Positions 20,486 through 29,097 of a DNA stretch of 64,000 bases are shown here, piece after piece. The position numbers and the translations under genes were made by a program. This DNA comes from Nitrospirota bacterium (GTDB lineage Bacteria > Nitrospirota > Thermodesulfovibrionia > Thermodesulfovibrionales > UBA1546), in assembly GCA_016212165.1 (NCBI GenBank), contig JACRGY010000104.1, positions 1 through 64,000 of the forward strand. Reading direction: 5' to 3'. The notes below the pieces were generated by a model. It saw nothing but the letters and a program-made list of their open reading frames with translations. It had not been told where the DNA came from and ran no database searches. Each line of letters begins with the position of its first letter. The first letter of the stretch is position 1.

Positions 20486-21588
20486 GCAGGCCGATAAAAT
20501 GGATGTTGCTGGTGTGCTCTTTTTTCGGGCTTGGTACAGCAATCGTCACACCGACGCCTGCTGCAGACCTCCCTCCGAACTGGCCGTGGCGGGGTATCGT
20601 AATGACTTCCGCGGCTTCGCCGAACGAGAAGGACATAGAATATCTATCATCGATAAATGTCAATGCTGTGGAACTTCAATTGGAAGCTCGATTTTCGGCA
20701 CAACGGGATAAACTGACGCCGGAGGAATCATTATCGCGCGCTTTGATAACAGCGGATAGAATTTTAGATGCTTGCAAGAAATATCAAATGACCGTGATTA
20801 TATCGATTAGTCAAATACCTGTAAACCCGCGTTCCGGCCTGACACAGGAATCGCCCGAGTTTTGGGAAAATCCCGAGAAACGTGAGGAGGCGGTTGTCAT
20901 CGCAAAAATGTTGGCTGACCATTTTAAAAACAGAGGAGCAGAGCTTGGTGCTTATGAAATCCTTAACGAACCGTTGATCAGAAGCCGCAATAGGCTTGAG
21001 AGACCAGCTGCATGGCCAAGTCTTTTCGCATCAATTGTAAAAGAAATCCGAAAACACGATCCGAAACGATATATCGTCGTTACGCCGGGTCCCGGCGGAC
21101 TTGCAATTGGATATCGAAATTTCAAACCTATTGACGATCAGCGAATAATTTATGGGATGCATATGTATGAGCCAATGCAGTTCACGCATCAAGGGATTTA
21201 CGAGTTTCCGCTTGGAATTTTCTACCCAGGGGTTGCATCGCTTCAATACTGGGATCAAAAAGCGCTTGAAAGAGTTATGTGGCCACTTATTGAATTTCAA
21301 AATAAATATAATGTTCTTGTTTGGGTGGGTGAGTTCAGCGCAGCTCGCTGGGCAAAGGGTTCAGATCAGTATTTGAAAGACCTCATAGGTCTATTTGACA
21401 AACATGGGTGGGGCTGGACGTATTTCATGTATAAAGGATGGCACGGATGGAGCCCGGACTTCGATTCTGAATATAGCTCGAATGAGGACGCACGTAAACA
21501 TTACATTGGAAACAACAGCGAGCGGTGGAACTTGTTACGAGATATTTTTACGAAAAATACAATTTCTGGTACGGCTAAACAAAAATGA
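20482..21588 (+). CDS. Secreted glycoside hydrolase, GH5/cellulase-like
   Basis: Signal peptide; GAYEILNEPL (acid/base) and VWVGEFSAARW (nucleophile) motifs; YFMYKGWHGWS. Confidence 0.8.
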   Translation: MSRPIKWMLLVCSFFGLGTAIVTPTPAADLPPNWPWRGIVMTSAASPNEKDIEYLSSINVNAVELQLEARFSAQRDKLTPEESLSRALITADRILDACKKYQMTVIISISQIPVNPRSGLTQESPEFWENPEKREEAVVIAKMLADHFKNRGAELGAYEILNEPLIRSRNRLERPAAWPSLFASIVKEIRKHDPKRYIVVTPGPGGLAIGYRNFKPIDDQRIIYGMHMYEPMQFTHQGIYEFPLGIFYPGVASLQYWDQKALERVMWPLIEFQNKYNVLVWVGEFSAARWAKGSDQYLKDLIGLFDKHGWGWTYFMYKGWHGWSPDFDSEYSSNEDARKHYIGNNSERWNLLRDIFTKNTISGTAKQK

Positions 21589-22691
21589 AAATTGCGCTTA
21601 TCGGAACAAGGGGAGTCCCTGCCAGTTATGGCGGGTTTGAAACCTGTGCAGAAGAGGTAGGCAAACGGCTTGTCAAGCGAGGCCATGATGTGACTGTTTA
21701 TTGCCGCAAGGGCTATTATGCAGAGAGGCTTCCTGCTTATATGGGAATGAATCTGGTTTATCTCCCAAACCTGAGATTTAAATCCCTGGATACCATCTCG
21801 CACACTTTTCTCTCTGTGCTTCATGCCCTTGGATGCGGCTATGATGTTTTGATGGTCTTTAATGCTGCAAATAGCCCTATTTTACTTTTACCCCGCATAT
21901 TAGGAAATAAGATTGCCATCAACACCGACGGGCTGGAATGGAAACGCGGCAAATGGGGCGCAGTTGCGCGGCGTTATTATAAATTTTCAGAATGGTTTTC
22001 TACGAAAGTTGCCAGCCGTATCATTGCCGATTCCCCGGGCATCCGGCAATATTACCGTGAGAATTATGGCGCTGAGAGCAGTTATATTGCTTACGGAGCA
22101 TATATCAGTGAAAGCCGCAGGCCTGAACTTTTGAAGCCTCTGGGGCTGGAACCCGGAGGATATTTTCTTCAAATCACCCGTTTCGAGCCTGAGAATAATC
22201 CCTTGCTGACGATTCGGGCATTCAAAAAACTCACGACAGATAAAAAGTTGGTTCTGGTAGGAGGCGTGCCGTACAGGAGTGATTATTCGATGCAGATAGC
22301 TTCAGCGGCAGGTGGTGATGTTATTCTTCCGGGATTTATTTATGAAAAGGAAGTCTTAAATGAATTGTGGTGTAATTGTTACGCATATATTCACGGCAAT
22401 GAGGTTGGGGGTACAAATCCTGCACTTCTCCAATCAATGGCCAGCAGTTGTTTTACGATAGCAATAGATGTTGCCTTCAGCCGGGATGTACTGAGAAATA
22501 GTGGTGTATACTACAGCAAGTCTGTTGATTCTCTGGCAGAAAAAATGAAGTGGGCATTGGAGCATCCTGCTGAATTGAGCGGATATAAAAAAAGTGCGAT
22601 GGAACTGATAAGAAAATATTATTCCTGGGATACAATTACTGAACAATATGAAACATTATTCAGGGAATTGCGGGATGGGCAGGGTATATAG
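21585..22691 (+). CDS. DUF1972-type glycosyltransferase
   Basis: MKIALIGTRGVPASYGGFETCAEEVGKRL; HGNEVGGTNPALLQSMA. Confidence 0.86.
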   Translation: MKIALIGTRGVPASYGGFETCAEEVGKRLVKRGHDVTVYCRKGYYAERLPAYMGMNLVYLPNLRFKSLDTISHTFLSVLHALGCGYDVLMVFNAANSPILLLPRILGNKIAINTDGLEWKRGKWGAVARRYYKFSEWFSTKVASRIIADSPGIRQYYRENYGAESSYIAYGAYISESRRPELLKPLGLEPGGYFLQITRFEPENNPLLTIRAFKKLTTDKKLVLVGGVPYRSDYSMQIASAAGGDVILPGFIYEKEVLNELWCNCYAYIHGNEVGGTNPALLQSMASSCFTIAIDVAFSRDVLRNSGVYYSKSVDSLAEKMKWALEHPAELSGYKKSAMELIRKYYSWDTITEQYETLFRELRDGQGI

Positions 22692-22693
22692 AT

Positions 22694-24118
22694 ATGCTTA
22701 AGCAGCACGCAAGGCTTGTTGCAAGATTTTTATATCTTGCTGATATGGCTGTAACCGGCCTTTCGTTTTTCATTGCCTATTGGATACGCTCTTATTACTT
22801 CACTCGATTGGAATTTCGCAGCCTTTATCCTGCAGAACAATATCTCTGGCTTTTTCTTGTCATTATCCCTGTCTGGTCCTTTCTCTTTTTCTATTATAAG
22901 TCATACAAGTCATACCGCACAGTGTCTTTTATGAAGGAACTGCAGATACTGTGGAAGGTCGTATTGGTTGGCGGCCTTGTCATCGGCGCTATAGCCTTTG
23001 CCTTACAGTCCTATTATCTCCGCAGGACGCTTATTGTTATGTTCGTGGCTGTTAATCTGGCTTTACTGATAACAGAAAGGTTTTCCATAAGGGCCTTGAG
23101 CAGGCTTGTGCGCAAAAGGGGTTATAACTACAGGAATATAATTATTGTCGGAACTGATAACAGGGCGAAAGATATAGCAGCAGCCATAGAAAAATATAAA
23201 CACTGGGGGCTGAGGATATTGGGTTTTGTGACGGATAATCCTGTTAATTCCGAAAACCGATTTGGAGGATACAAAGTTATCGGGGATATCAGTGAAATGC
23301 AGAAGATAATCAACAGGGAGGTTGTTGACGAGGTGATATTTGCAGTGCCGAGGGGCAGATTAGAACAGATGGAAGATATATTCCTGATGCTCGAGGAACA
23401 TGGCATAAATGCCGCGGTAGTGGCTAATTTTTTTCCGCATGTTGTTGCAAAGGCACATCTTGAGGAACTGGAGAACATACCCCTGCTTACCTTTACTACA
23501 ACTCCAACCAATACCTTTGCATTGGATTTCAAGAGGTTTTTTGATATAGCAATTTCCGTTTTACTGCTGATTCTGTCATTGCCAGGTATAGTAATCACAG
23601 CCTTGCTGATTAAGGCAACATCTCCCGGTTATATTTTTTTCAAGCAGAAAAGGTGCGGCCTGAACGGCCGGGTTTTCACCTTATATAAATTCCGTTCCAT
23701 GGTTTTGGATGCAGAGGCAAGAAGAGGAGATATTGAGACGCTTAATGAAATGAAGGGGCCTGTGTTTAAGGTTAAAGATGACCCGAGGGTAACAAAGATA
23801 GGGCGCTTCATACGCGAGGCCAGCATTGATGAGCTTCCCCAGTTGTGGAACGTGCTGAAGGGCGATATGAGCATTGTGGGACCAAGGCCGCCTCTGCCCG
23901 AAGAGGTGGCAACGTATAAAAGATGGCAGAGGCGCAGGTTGAGCATGAGGCCCGGGCTTACATGCCTGTGGCAGATTAGCGGCAGAAACGAGATTAAAGA
24001 TTTTAATGAATGGGCAAAGCTGGACCTTCAGTATATAGACAGCTGGTCCTTAGGTCTTGATATCAGGATATTCCTTAAAACCATTCCCGTTGTGCTCTTA
24101 CGCAGGGGCGCAGCGTAA
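22694..24118 (+). CDS. Undecaprenyl-phosphate glycosyl-1-phosphate transferase (WcaJ-like)
   Basis: CoA-binding-like domain plus FKQKRCGLNGRVFTLYKFRSM; DELPQLWNVLKGDMSIVGPRPPLP. Confidence 0.92.
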   Translation: MLKQHARLVARFLYLADMAVTGLSFFIAYWIRSYYFTRLEFRSLYPAEQYLWLFLVIIPVWSFLFFYYKSYKSYRTVSFMKELQILWKVVLVGGLVIGAIAFALQSYYLRRTLIVMFVAVNLALLITERFSIRALSRLVRKRGYNYRNIIIVGTDNRAKDIAAAIEKYKHWGLRILGFVTDNPVNSENRFGGYKVIGDISEMQKIINREVVDEVIFAVPRGRLEQMEDIFLMLEEHGINAAVVANFFPHVVAKAHLEELENIPLLTFTTTPTNTFALDFKRFFDIAISVLLLILSLPGIVITALLIKATSPGYIFFKQKRCGLNGRVFTLYKFRSMVLDAEARRGDIETLNEMKGPVFKVKDDPRVTKIGRFIREASIDELPQLWNVLKGDMSIVGPRPPLPEEVATYKRWQRRRLSMRPGLTCLWQISGRNEIKDFNEWAKLDLQYIDSWSLGLDIRIFLKTIPVVLLRRGAA

Positions 24119-24210
24119 AAAAGCATAGCGCTGAGGGCTGAGAGTAAATAGCAATGGCAAGAAAGGTTGGTAAGCCCTGAAGCCTGACAACTTCGCTTAA
24201 TAGCAATTTT

Positions 24211-24262
24211 ATTTATGTAATTTGATAAAAGCTTTGACAATTTACATAAAATAATGTAATCT
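24211..24262 (+). promoter_or_regulatory. Promoter TTGACA-N17-TAATCT overlapping ATGTAA/TTACAT inverted repeats
   Basis: TTGACA 24234-24239, TAATCT 24257-24262; half-sites at 24215, 24242, 24254; -10 ends 6 nt before the ATG. Confidence 0.65.
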
Positions 24263-24268
24263 TCAGGT

Positions 24269-25432
24269 ATGATTATACGTGCGGCAGAAGGCACCATTCG
24301 CTCCTTGTTGAGGGGCTTCCCTGTAGTAACCATAACCGGGCCCCGGCAGTCCGGCAAAACTACCCTTGCCAAGACAATCTTCTCTGGCAAGCCGTATGCA
24401 TCATTGGAAGATCCCGATGTCAGGCTTATTGCCCGGGATGATCCAAGGGCTTTTCTGGAGCGTTTTCCCGACGGCGCTGTGCTTGACGAGGTGCAACGCT
24501 GCCCTGACATCCTGTCGTACCTCCAGACAGCTGTTGATGCGGATGGACGCATGGGGTTGTTTATTCTGACTGGCTCTCAGCAATTCGGGCTGTTGTCCGG
24601 TGTAACCCAGTCCCTTGCTGGCAGAACCGCCTTTGTGGAACTGCTTCCGTTTTCGCTCGACGAGTTGGAGAAGGTGGACAAACTGCCAAAGAGGCTCGAC
24701 GATATGTTGATAAAGGGTGGCTATCCGCCGCTCTATGCTCGTCATGTTTCGCTCCGCGCATGGTTCGGGTCATATGTGACAGCTTACATTGAGCGGGACG
24801 TGCGGCAGGTACTGAAAGTGCAGGAACTTGAAACGTTCCAACGTTTTGTGCGACTCTGCGCAGGCCGCACAGGGCAGCTGCTGAACCTAAACTCCCTTGC
24901 TGCTGACTGCGGCATTACCCATAACACAGCCAAGTCCTGGATATCGGTACTTGAGGCAAGCTATATCATCTTCCTGCTCCGTCCGCATCACGCTAATTTC
25001 AACAAACGGCTCATAAAAGCGCCGAAACTCTATTTTTACGATGCCGGACTTGTGTCATGGTTATTAGGTATTCAGACGCCTCAGCAACTGGAGACACATC
25101 CGCTCAGGGGAAACATTTTTGAGACTTTTATCGTGGCTGAGCTTATGAAATCCCGGCTCAACAGAGGCGAACGCCCAAATCTTTATTTCTGGCGCGACAG
25201 CAACGGAAATGAAGTGGATGTCGTTATTGAACACGGACAAAAGCTTATGCCGGTCGAGATAAAATCAGGCAGGACAGTTGCCAGTGATTTTTTCTCCGGG
25301 CTGGGAAAGTGGGTGGCGATGGCCGGAGACCTGTCATCAGGCCCGACCCTGATTTATGGAGGAACGGACACCTACCGGCACAAAGGGATTAGTGTCGCAG
25401 GGTGGAGAGATGTAAAAAAACTGGAATTATAG
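24269..25432 (+). CDS. AAA ATPase with DUF4143-like C-terminus
   Basis: VTITGPRQSGKTTLAKTIF; DEVQRCPDILSYLQ; FILTGSQQF; NEVDVVIEHGQKLMPVEIKSGRT. Confidence 0.9.
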   Translation: MIIRAAEGTIRSLLRGFPVVTITGPRQSGKTTLAKTIFSGKPYASLEDPDVRLIARDDPRAFLERFPDGAVLDEVQRCPDILSYLQTAVDADGRMGLFILTGSQQFGLLSGVTQSLAGRTAFVELLPFSLDELEKVDKLPKRLDDMLIKGGYPPLYARHVSLRAWFGSYVTAYIERDVRQVLKVQELETFQRFVRLCAGRTGQLLNLNSLAADCGITHNTAKSWISVLEASYIIFLLRPHHANFNKRLIKAPKLYFYDAGLVSWLLGIQTPQQLETHPLRGNIFETFIVAELMKSRLNRGERPNLYFWRDSNGNEVDVVIEHGQKLMPVEIKSGRTVASDFFSGLGKWVAMAGDLSSGPTLIYGGTDTYRHKGISVAGWRDVKKLEL

Positions 25433-25483
25433 TCAACAAGACCGTGACACATAAGAGAGGCAGCAATGAGTATAAAAACAGCA

Positions 25484-25518
25484 TAGCTCATTGCTATTAG
25501 TCCTTAGCTCTCTGCTCT
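25484..25518. repeat. Phased heptamer array (5 x 7 nt)
   Basis: tagctca ttgctat tagtcct tagctct ctgctct. Confidence 0.65.
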
Positions 25519-26099
25519 TATTGTTCCCACAGGTGTTTGTCAACGTACTGAGCAAGAATCTCCTGCATCCTTCCGGGCGGAGGCGTGCCGAAATAGAAGT
25601 TAATCACTGCATGGGATATTTCATGCGCAAGTATCCTGTCAGTTATATTTTCGAGGGAGACGTAAATAGCCTTGGTCCTGTGGGAATAAAATGCAATCGG
25701 CGCTTTACCTAAGCCGCCCATGGACTTATACAGGCTCTCGATTTCCCTGCGGTTTTGATAAAGTTTTATGGTGAAATAAAGGTCGGGCGGATGCATATCC
25801 AGTATCTCGGATATCTTCTCAACTATCCTGTCTACCCTGTTTTTTGCCAGCGTGGGATTGCTTTCAGGGCTTTCAAAAAAACTGAAACCGCTCCCTATGT
25901 TTCTGGTAAATCTGTACAGGTCTTTTTCAGTTGAATAATGTATTGAGGAGTATTGTGTTTTATAGGTATTTGCCAGTTCCTGCGCTGCAAGGCTTCCCGG
26001 CAGGCAGATAAGAAAAAGAAGCCATAGGAAGAGTAACAGGCATGGTTTCCCTGAATCAGGGTTTTCCGATTTGCTGGTCTTGGGAGGTTTTAAAGTAAT
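25518..26099 (-). CDS. Secreted HExxH (putative metallopeptidase) protein; non-canonical or uncertain start
   Basis: Frame stays open upstream of the listed ATG (25796), encoding ...CLLLFLWLLFLICLPGSLAAQELANTYKTQYSS...; ILAHEISHAVINFYFG. Start could be ATT at 26099 (6 nt after AGGAGG) or CTG at 26039. Confidence 0.6.
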   Translation of the reverse strand: MTLKPPKTSKSENPDSGKPCLLLFLWLLFLICLPGSLAAQELANTYKTQYSSIHYSTEKDLYRFTRNIGSGFSFFESPESNPTLAKNRVDRIVEKISEILDMHPPDLYFTIKLYQNRREIESLYKSMGGLGKAPIAFYSHRTKAIYVSLENITDRILAHEISHAVINFYFGTPPPGRMQEILAQYVDKHLWEQ

Positions 26100-26682
26100 T
26101 TGCAGCCTCCTGTAATTCTGTTATTTTTTTGGATATATCCTGTAAGAGGCGCTCAAAATCTTTATCCGTGGAATGTGCTGATGCCAGGGTTTTAAGCCGG
26201 GAAAGCATTTTTGAAATTTCAGTTACCCCTGACTTTAGGTTCCCTGCTTTGCTGTCCAGAATGTCTGTCAGTTCATTGATGCGTTTTTCCAATTCCTTAA
26301 ACTGGTCTCCCTGCCTGAGTTTAAATTTGTAGGTCAGGTCGCCTTTGCTTATCTCATCAAGTACCTTTTCGAATCTGAACATGGGGCCGGCTATCCTGTG
26401 GGACATAAATATGAGAACCGCTATGCCTATTATGCCTGTTACTCCCACTATTATGATATTTGAGAGAAGAAGCATTGGCAGGAAGAAATCATAAGTCCGG
26501 CTTATTTTAAGCTCTGAGCCGATGTAACCTGTTGTCAGAGTTCCCTTTGAGAGGTAGAGAAAAAGGCCCACTGCCATTATTGCCTCTATGACTATGATTA
26601 CGAGAAACTTGATGGAAAAATCCGTCTGGAATTTTTTATTGATAAAATAATATCTTCGTCTGAATGGAGGTTTATTTGCCAT
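26056..26682 (-). CDS. HAMP-domain membrane protein
   Basis: TM segments then FMSHRIAGPMFRFEKVLDEISKGDLTYKFKLRQGDQFKELEKRINEL. Confidence 0.75.
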   Translation of the reverse strand: MANKPPFRRRYYFINKKFQTDFSIKFLVIIVIEAIMAVGLFLYLSKGTLTTGYIGSELKISRTYDFFLPMLLLSNIIIVGVTGIIGIAVLIFMSHRIAGPMFRFEKVLDEISKGDLTYKFKLRQGDQFKELEKRINELTDILDSKAGNLKSGVTEISKMLSRLKTLASAHSTDKDFERLLQDISKKITELQEAANYFKTSQDQQIGKP

Positions 26683-27487
26683 TGCCAGCTGCCTTCAAAA
26701 GTTCGGTGTTGATATTAATCCTGGATGATTTTTTAAGCTCTTCCATCCAATCTGTCATGGCCTTCTGTTTTTTCTGTCCGAGGAGAGATTCTTTTATCTG
26801 GTCATGTAAATCTTTAAGCGGCCGAAGCGCAGTCTTTTCATTTTTTACAACATAGATGACAATGTATTCACCATCACTCTCAAAGGACTTTGCCTCTCCG
26901 CTGTTCATGTCAAAGGCGTTCTGGAGCGCTGAGAGTTTCACATCTTCATAGAAGCAGGAGTCTACGGTCTCTTCACCCTCGGCATGTTCGCCTCTCAGCA
27001 TCTTTTGCCTTATCCCTTCCGCCAGTTCTCTGGTTTTTGCCTTTGCCACTCTTGCCGTGACCGCGCACTGCATCCTTTGATATTGCTTCTGTATCTCGTC
27101 CTCTGTTACATAAATCCTCTCAGCCCATTCTTTGTTTTTTGCGTTTATGAGTTCTCTTATAAGTGTTTGTTCCCAGAATTTCTTGATTGTTTCCACGAAT
27201 CTTTCATCCTCAGCAAGCCCTTTTTTCATGGCTTCCTGTATCATGATTTTTTTCTCTATCATGGTTTTGAGATGTTCTTCCAGTGATTGAGAGGTTACCT
27301 TGGATGCAGGCTGCAGTTTTGAATATGAGGAGACCTCTTTTTGAAGTTCTACTAATGAAATTGGCGAGTCGTTTACTGTTGCAACGGCTTTCTGCTCCGG
27401 TTCTTTTCCCTTGCAGGAGGCCAGTAATAATGCAGCGGCAAAAAACACATGCAGAAGGTAACCATTTATTTTTATAAACCGCCTCAT
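26672..27487 (-). CDS. SurA N-terminal-like/peptidylprolyl isomerase-type lipoprotein
   Basis: Lipobox LLLASC; AVATVNDSPISLVELQKEVSSY; parvulin-like C-terminal half. Confidence 0.68.
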   Translation of the reverse strand: MRRFIKINGYLLHVFFAAALLLASCKGKEPEQKAVATVNDSPISLVELQKEVSSYSKLQPASKVTSQSLEEHLKTMIEKKIMIQEAMKKGLAEDERFVETIKKFWEQTLIRELINAKNKEWAERIYVTEDEIQKQYQRMQCAVTARVAKAKTRELAEGIRQKMLRGEHAEGEETVDSCFYEDVKLSALQNAFDMNSGEAKSFESDGEYIVIYVVKNEKTALRPLKDLHDQIKESLLGQKKQKAMTDWMEELKKSSRININTELLKAAGNGK

Positions 27488-27632
27488 TAGCACTGTATTT
27501 ATAATAGCAGGATATTTAAAAAAAACAACAGTAAAAAACAAAATAGGAACAAGTATTTGGCAGAATTTGTGTTATCATATTTCAGACAATTACTGAGGAT
27601 TTAGTTTAAAAACCTTTGATGGAGATTATTGC

Positions 27633-28979
27633 ATGAGACTGTTCGGGACAGACGGTATAAGGGGAAGGGTGAATAGATATCCCATGACCCCCGAGAATGT
27701 GCTTAAGATAGGGATGGCAGCGGCGAAGGTCCTGAAAAAAGAACACAGCAGGAATATGGTGCTGATAGGAAAAGACACAAGGCTTTCAGGCTACATGATA
27801 GAGAGCGCGCTTACATCAGGTATCTGTTCGATGGGCATGAATGTAATATTGGTCGGCCCTATACCAACGCCGGGAGTTGCCTTTCTTACAAGGGCCTTAA
27901 GGCTTGATGCAGGGATTGTGATATCGGCGTCGCATAACCCGTATGAAGATAACGGCATAAAGTTTTTTTCTTCTGATGGATTCAAACTTCCTGATGAGCT
28001 TGAAAAAAGGATTGAGGAGCTTGTTATTGACGACGGCCTTGGCGCAAAAAGGCCTTCGGGTTCAGATATAGGCAAGGCCCATCGGCTTGATGATGCAACA
28101 GGAAGGTATATCGAATATGTTAAGGCCGCAATCCCGAAGGGAATGACCCTTGAAGGGGTCAAGGTTGTTGTTGACTGCGCAAACGGAGCTGCATATAAGA
28201 CAACGCCGTGGGTCTTGCGCGAACTTGGCGCAGAGGTCGTTGTGATAAATGACAAGCCAAATGGCGTAAATATAAATGACGGCTGCGGAGCCCTGTATTG
28301 TGAGGCGCTTCAAAAGGCTGTAAAAGAGCACAGGGCCCATGCCGGCATAGCGCATGACGGTGATGCGGACAGGACGATATTCTGCGATGAAAAAGGGGAT
28401 ATTGTTGACGGGGACCAGATCCTCGGCATATGCGCCCTTGAATTCAAAGAGGACGGGAGACTCAGAGGCGATACCGTTGTTTCTACGGTCATGAGCAACC
28501 TTGGCTTTGAACACTATCTTTTAAAACATGGGATAAAACTTTTAAGGACAAAGGTCGGCGACAGGTTTGTCGCTGAAAAGATGCGCTCAGGCGGGTACAA
28601 TCTCGGCGGGGAGCAGTCAGGGCATATAATTTTTTCTGATTATAATACGACAGGCGATGGCCCTATAACAGCCCTTCAGGTCCTCTATCTCATGAAGAAA
28701 AAGGGCAAGTCTTTATCAAGGCTTGCATCAGGCATAAAGCTTTATCCTCAGGTTCTTATGAATGTAGAGGTGGAGAAGAAAAGAGATATAAAATCAGTTC
28801 CTGAGATAGAGGCAGCCATAAAAAAGGCAGAGGAGATGCTTGCTGAAAAAGGCAGGATACTTGTCAGGCCCTCGGGCACGGAGTCCAAGATAAGGGTTAT
28901 GGTCGAAGGCGAGGACCCTCATCTCATAGAGAAACTTGCAAGAAATATTTCGAAGGTTGTGAAAGAGAAAATGTCATAA
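27633..28979 (+). CDS. glmM: Phosphoglucosamine mutase
   Basis: MRLFGTDGIRGRVN; ISASHNPYEDNGIKFF; HDGDADRTIFCD; VRPSGTESKIRVMVEG. Confidence 0.96.
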   Translation: MRLFGTDGIRGRVNRYPMTPENVLKIGMAAAKVLKKEHSRNMVLIGKDTRLSGYMIESALTSGICSMGMNVILVGPIPTPGVAFLTRALRLDAGIVISASHNPYEDNGIKFFSSDGFKLPDELEKRIEELVIDDGLGAKRPSGSDIGKAHRLDDATGRYIEYVKAAIPKGMTLEGVKVVVDCANGAAYKTTPWVLRELGAEVVVINDKPNGVNINDGCGALYCEALQKAVKEHRAHAGIAHDGDADRTIFCDEKGDIVDGDQILGICALEFKEDGRLRGDTVVSTVMSNLGFEHYLLKHGIKLLRTKVGDRFVAEKMRSGGYNLGGEQSGHIIFSDYNTTGDGPITALQVLYLMKKKGKSLSRLASGIKLYPQVLMNVEVEKKRDIKSVPEIEAAIKKAEEMLAEKGRILVRPSGTESKIRVMVEGEDPHLIEKLARNISKVVKEKMS

Positions 28980-29007
28980 TTGCAGGACTGAAATTGTTAA
29001 GGCAGGC

Positions 29008-29068
29008 TATAATATTCTCGCTTTCGCCCCGGCGAATCCGCCTGAGGCGGACATTCTCTCCGGTATAG
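29008..29068. repeat. Palindromic/MITE-like repeat copy C
   Basis: taatattctcgctttcgccccggcgaatccgcctgaggcggacattctct, near-identical to 48669-48719. Confidence 0.75.
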
Positions 29069-29097
29069 GTTTTATCATGAATAATATGGATTAAATA

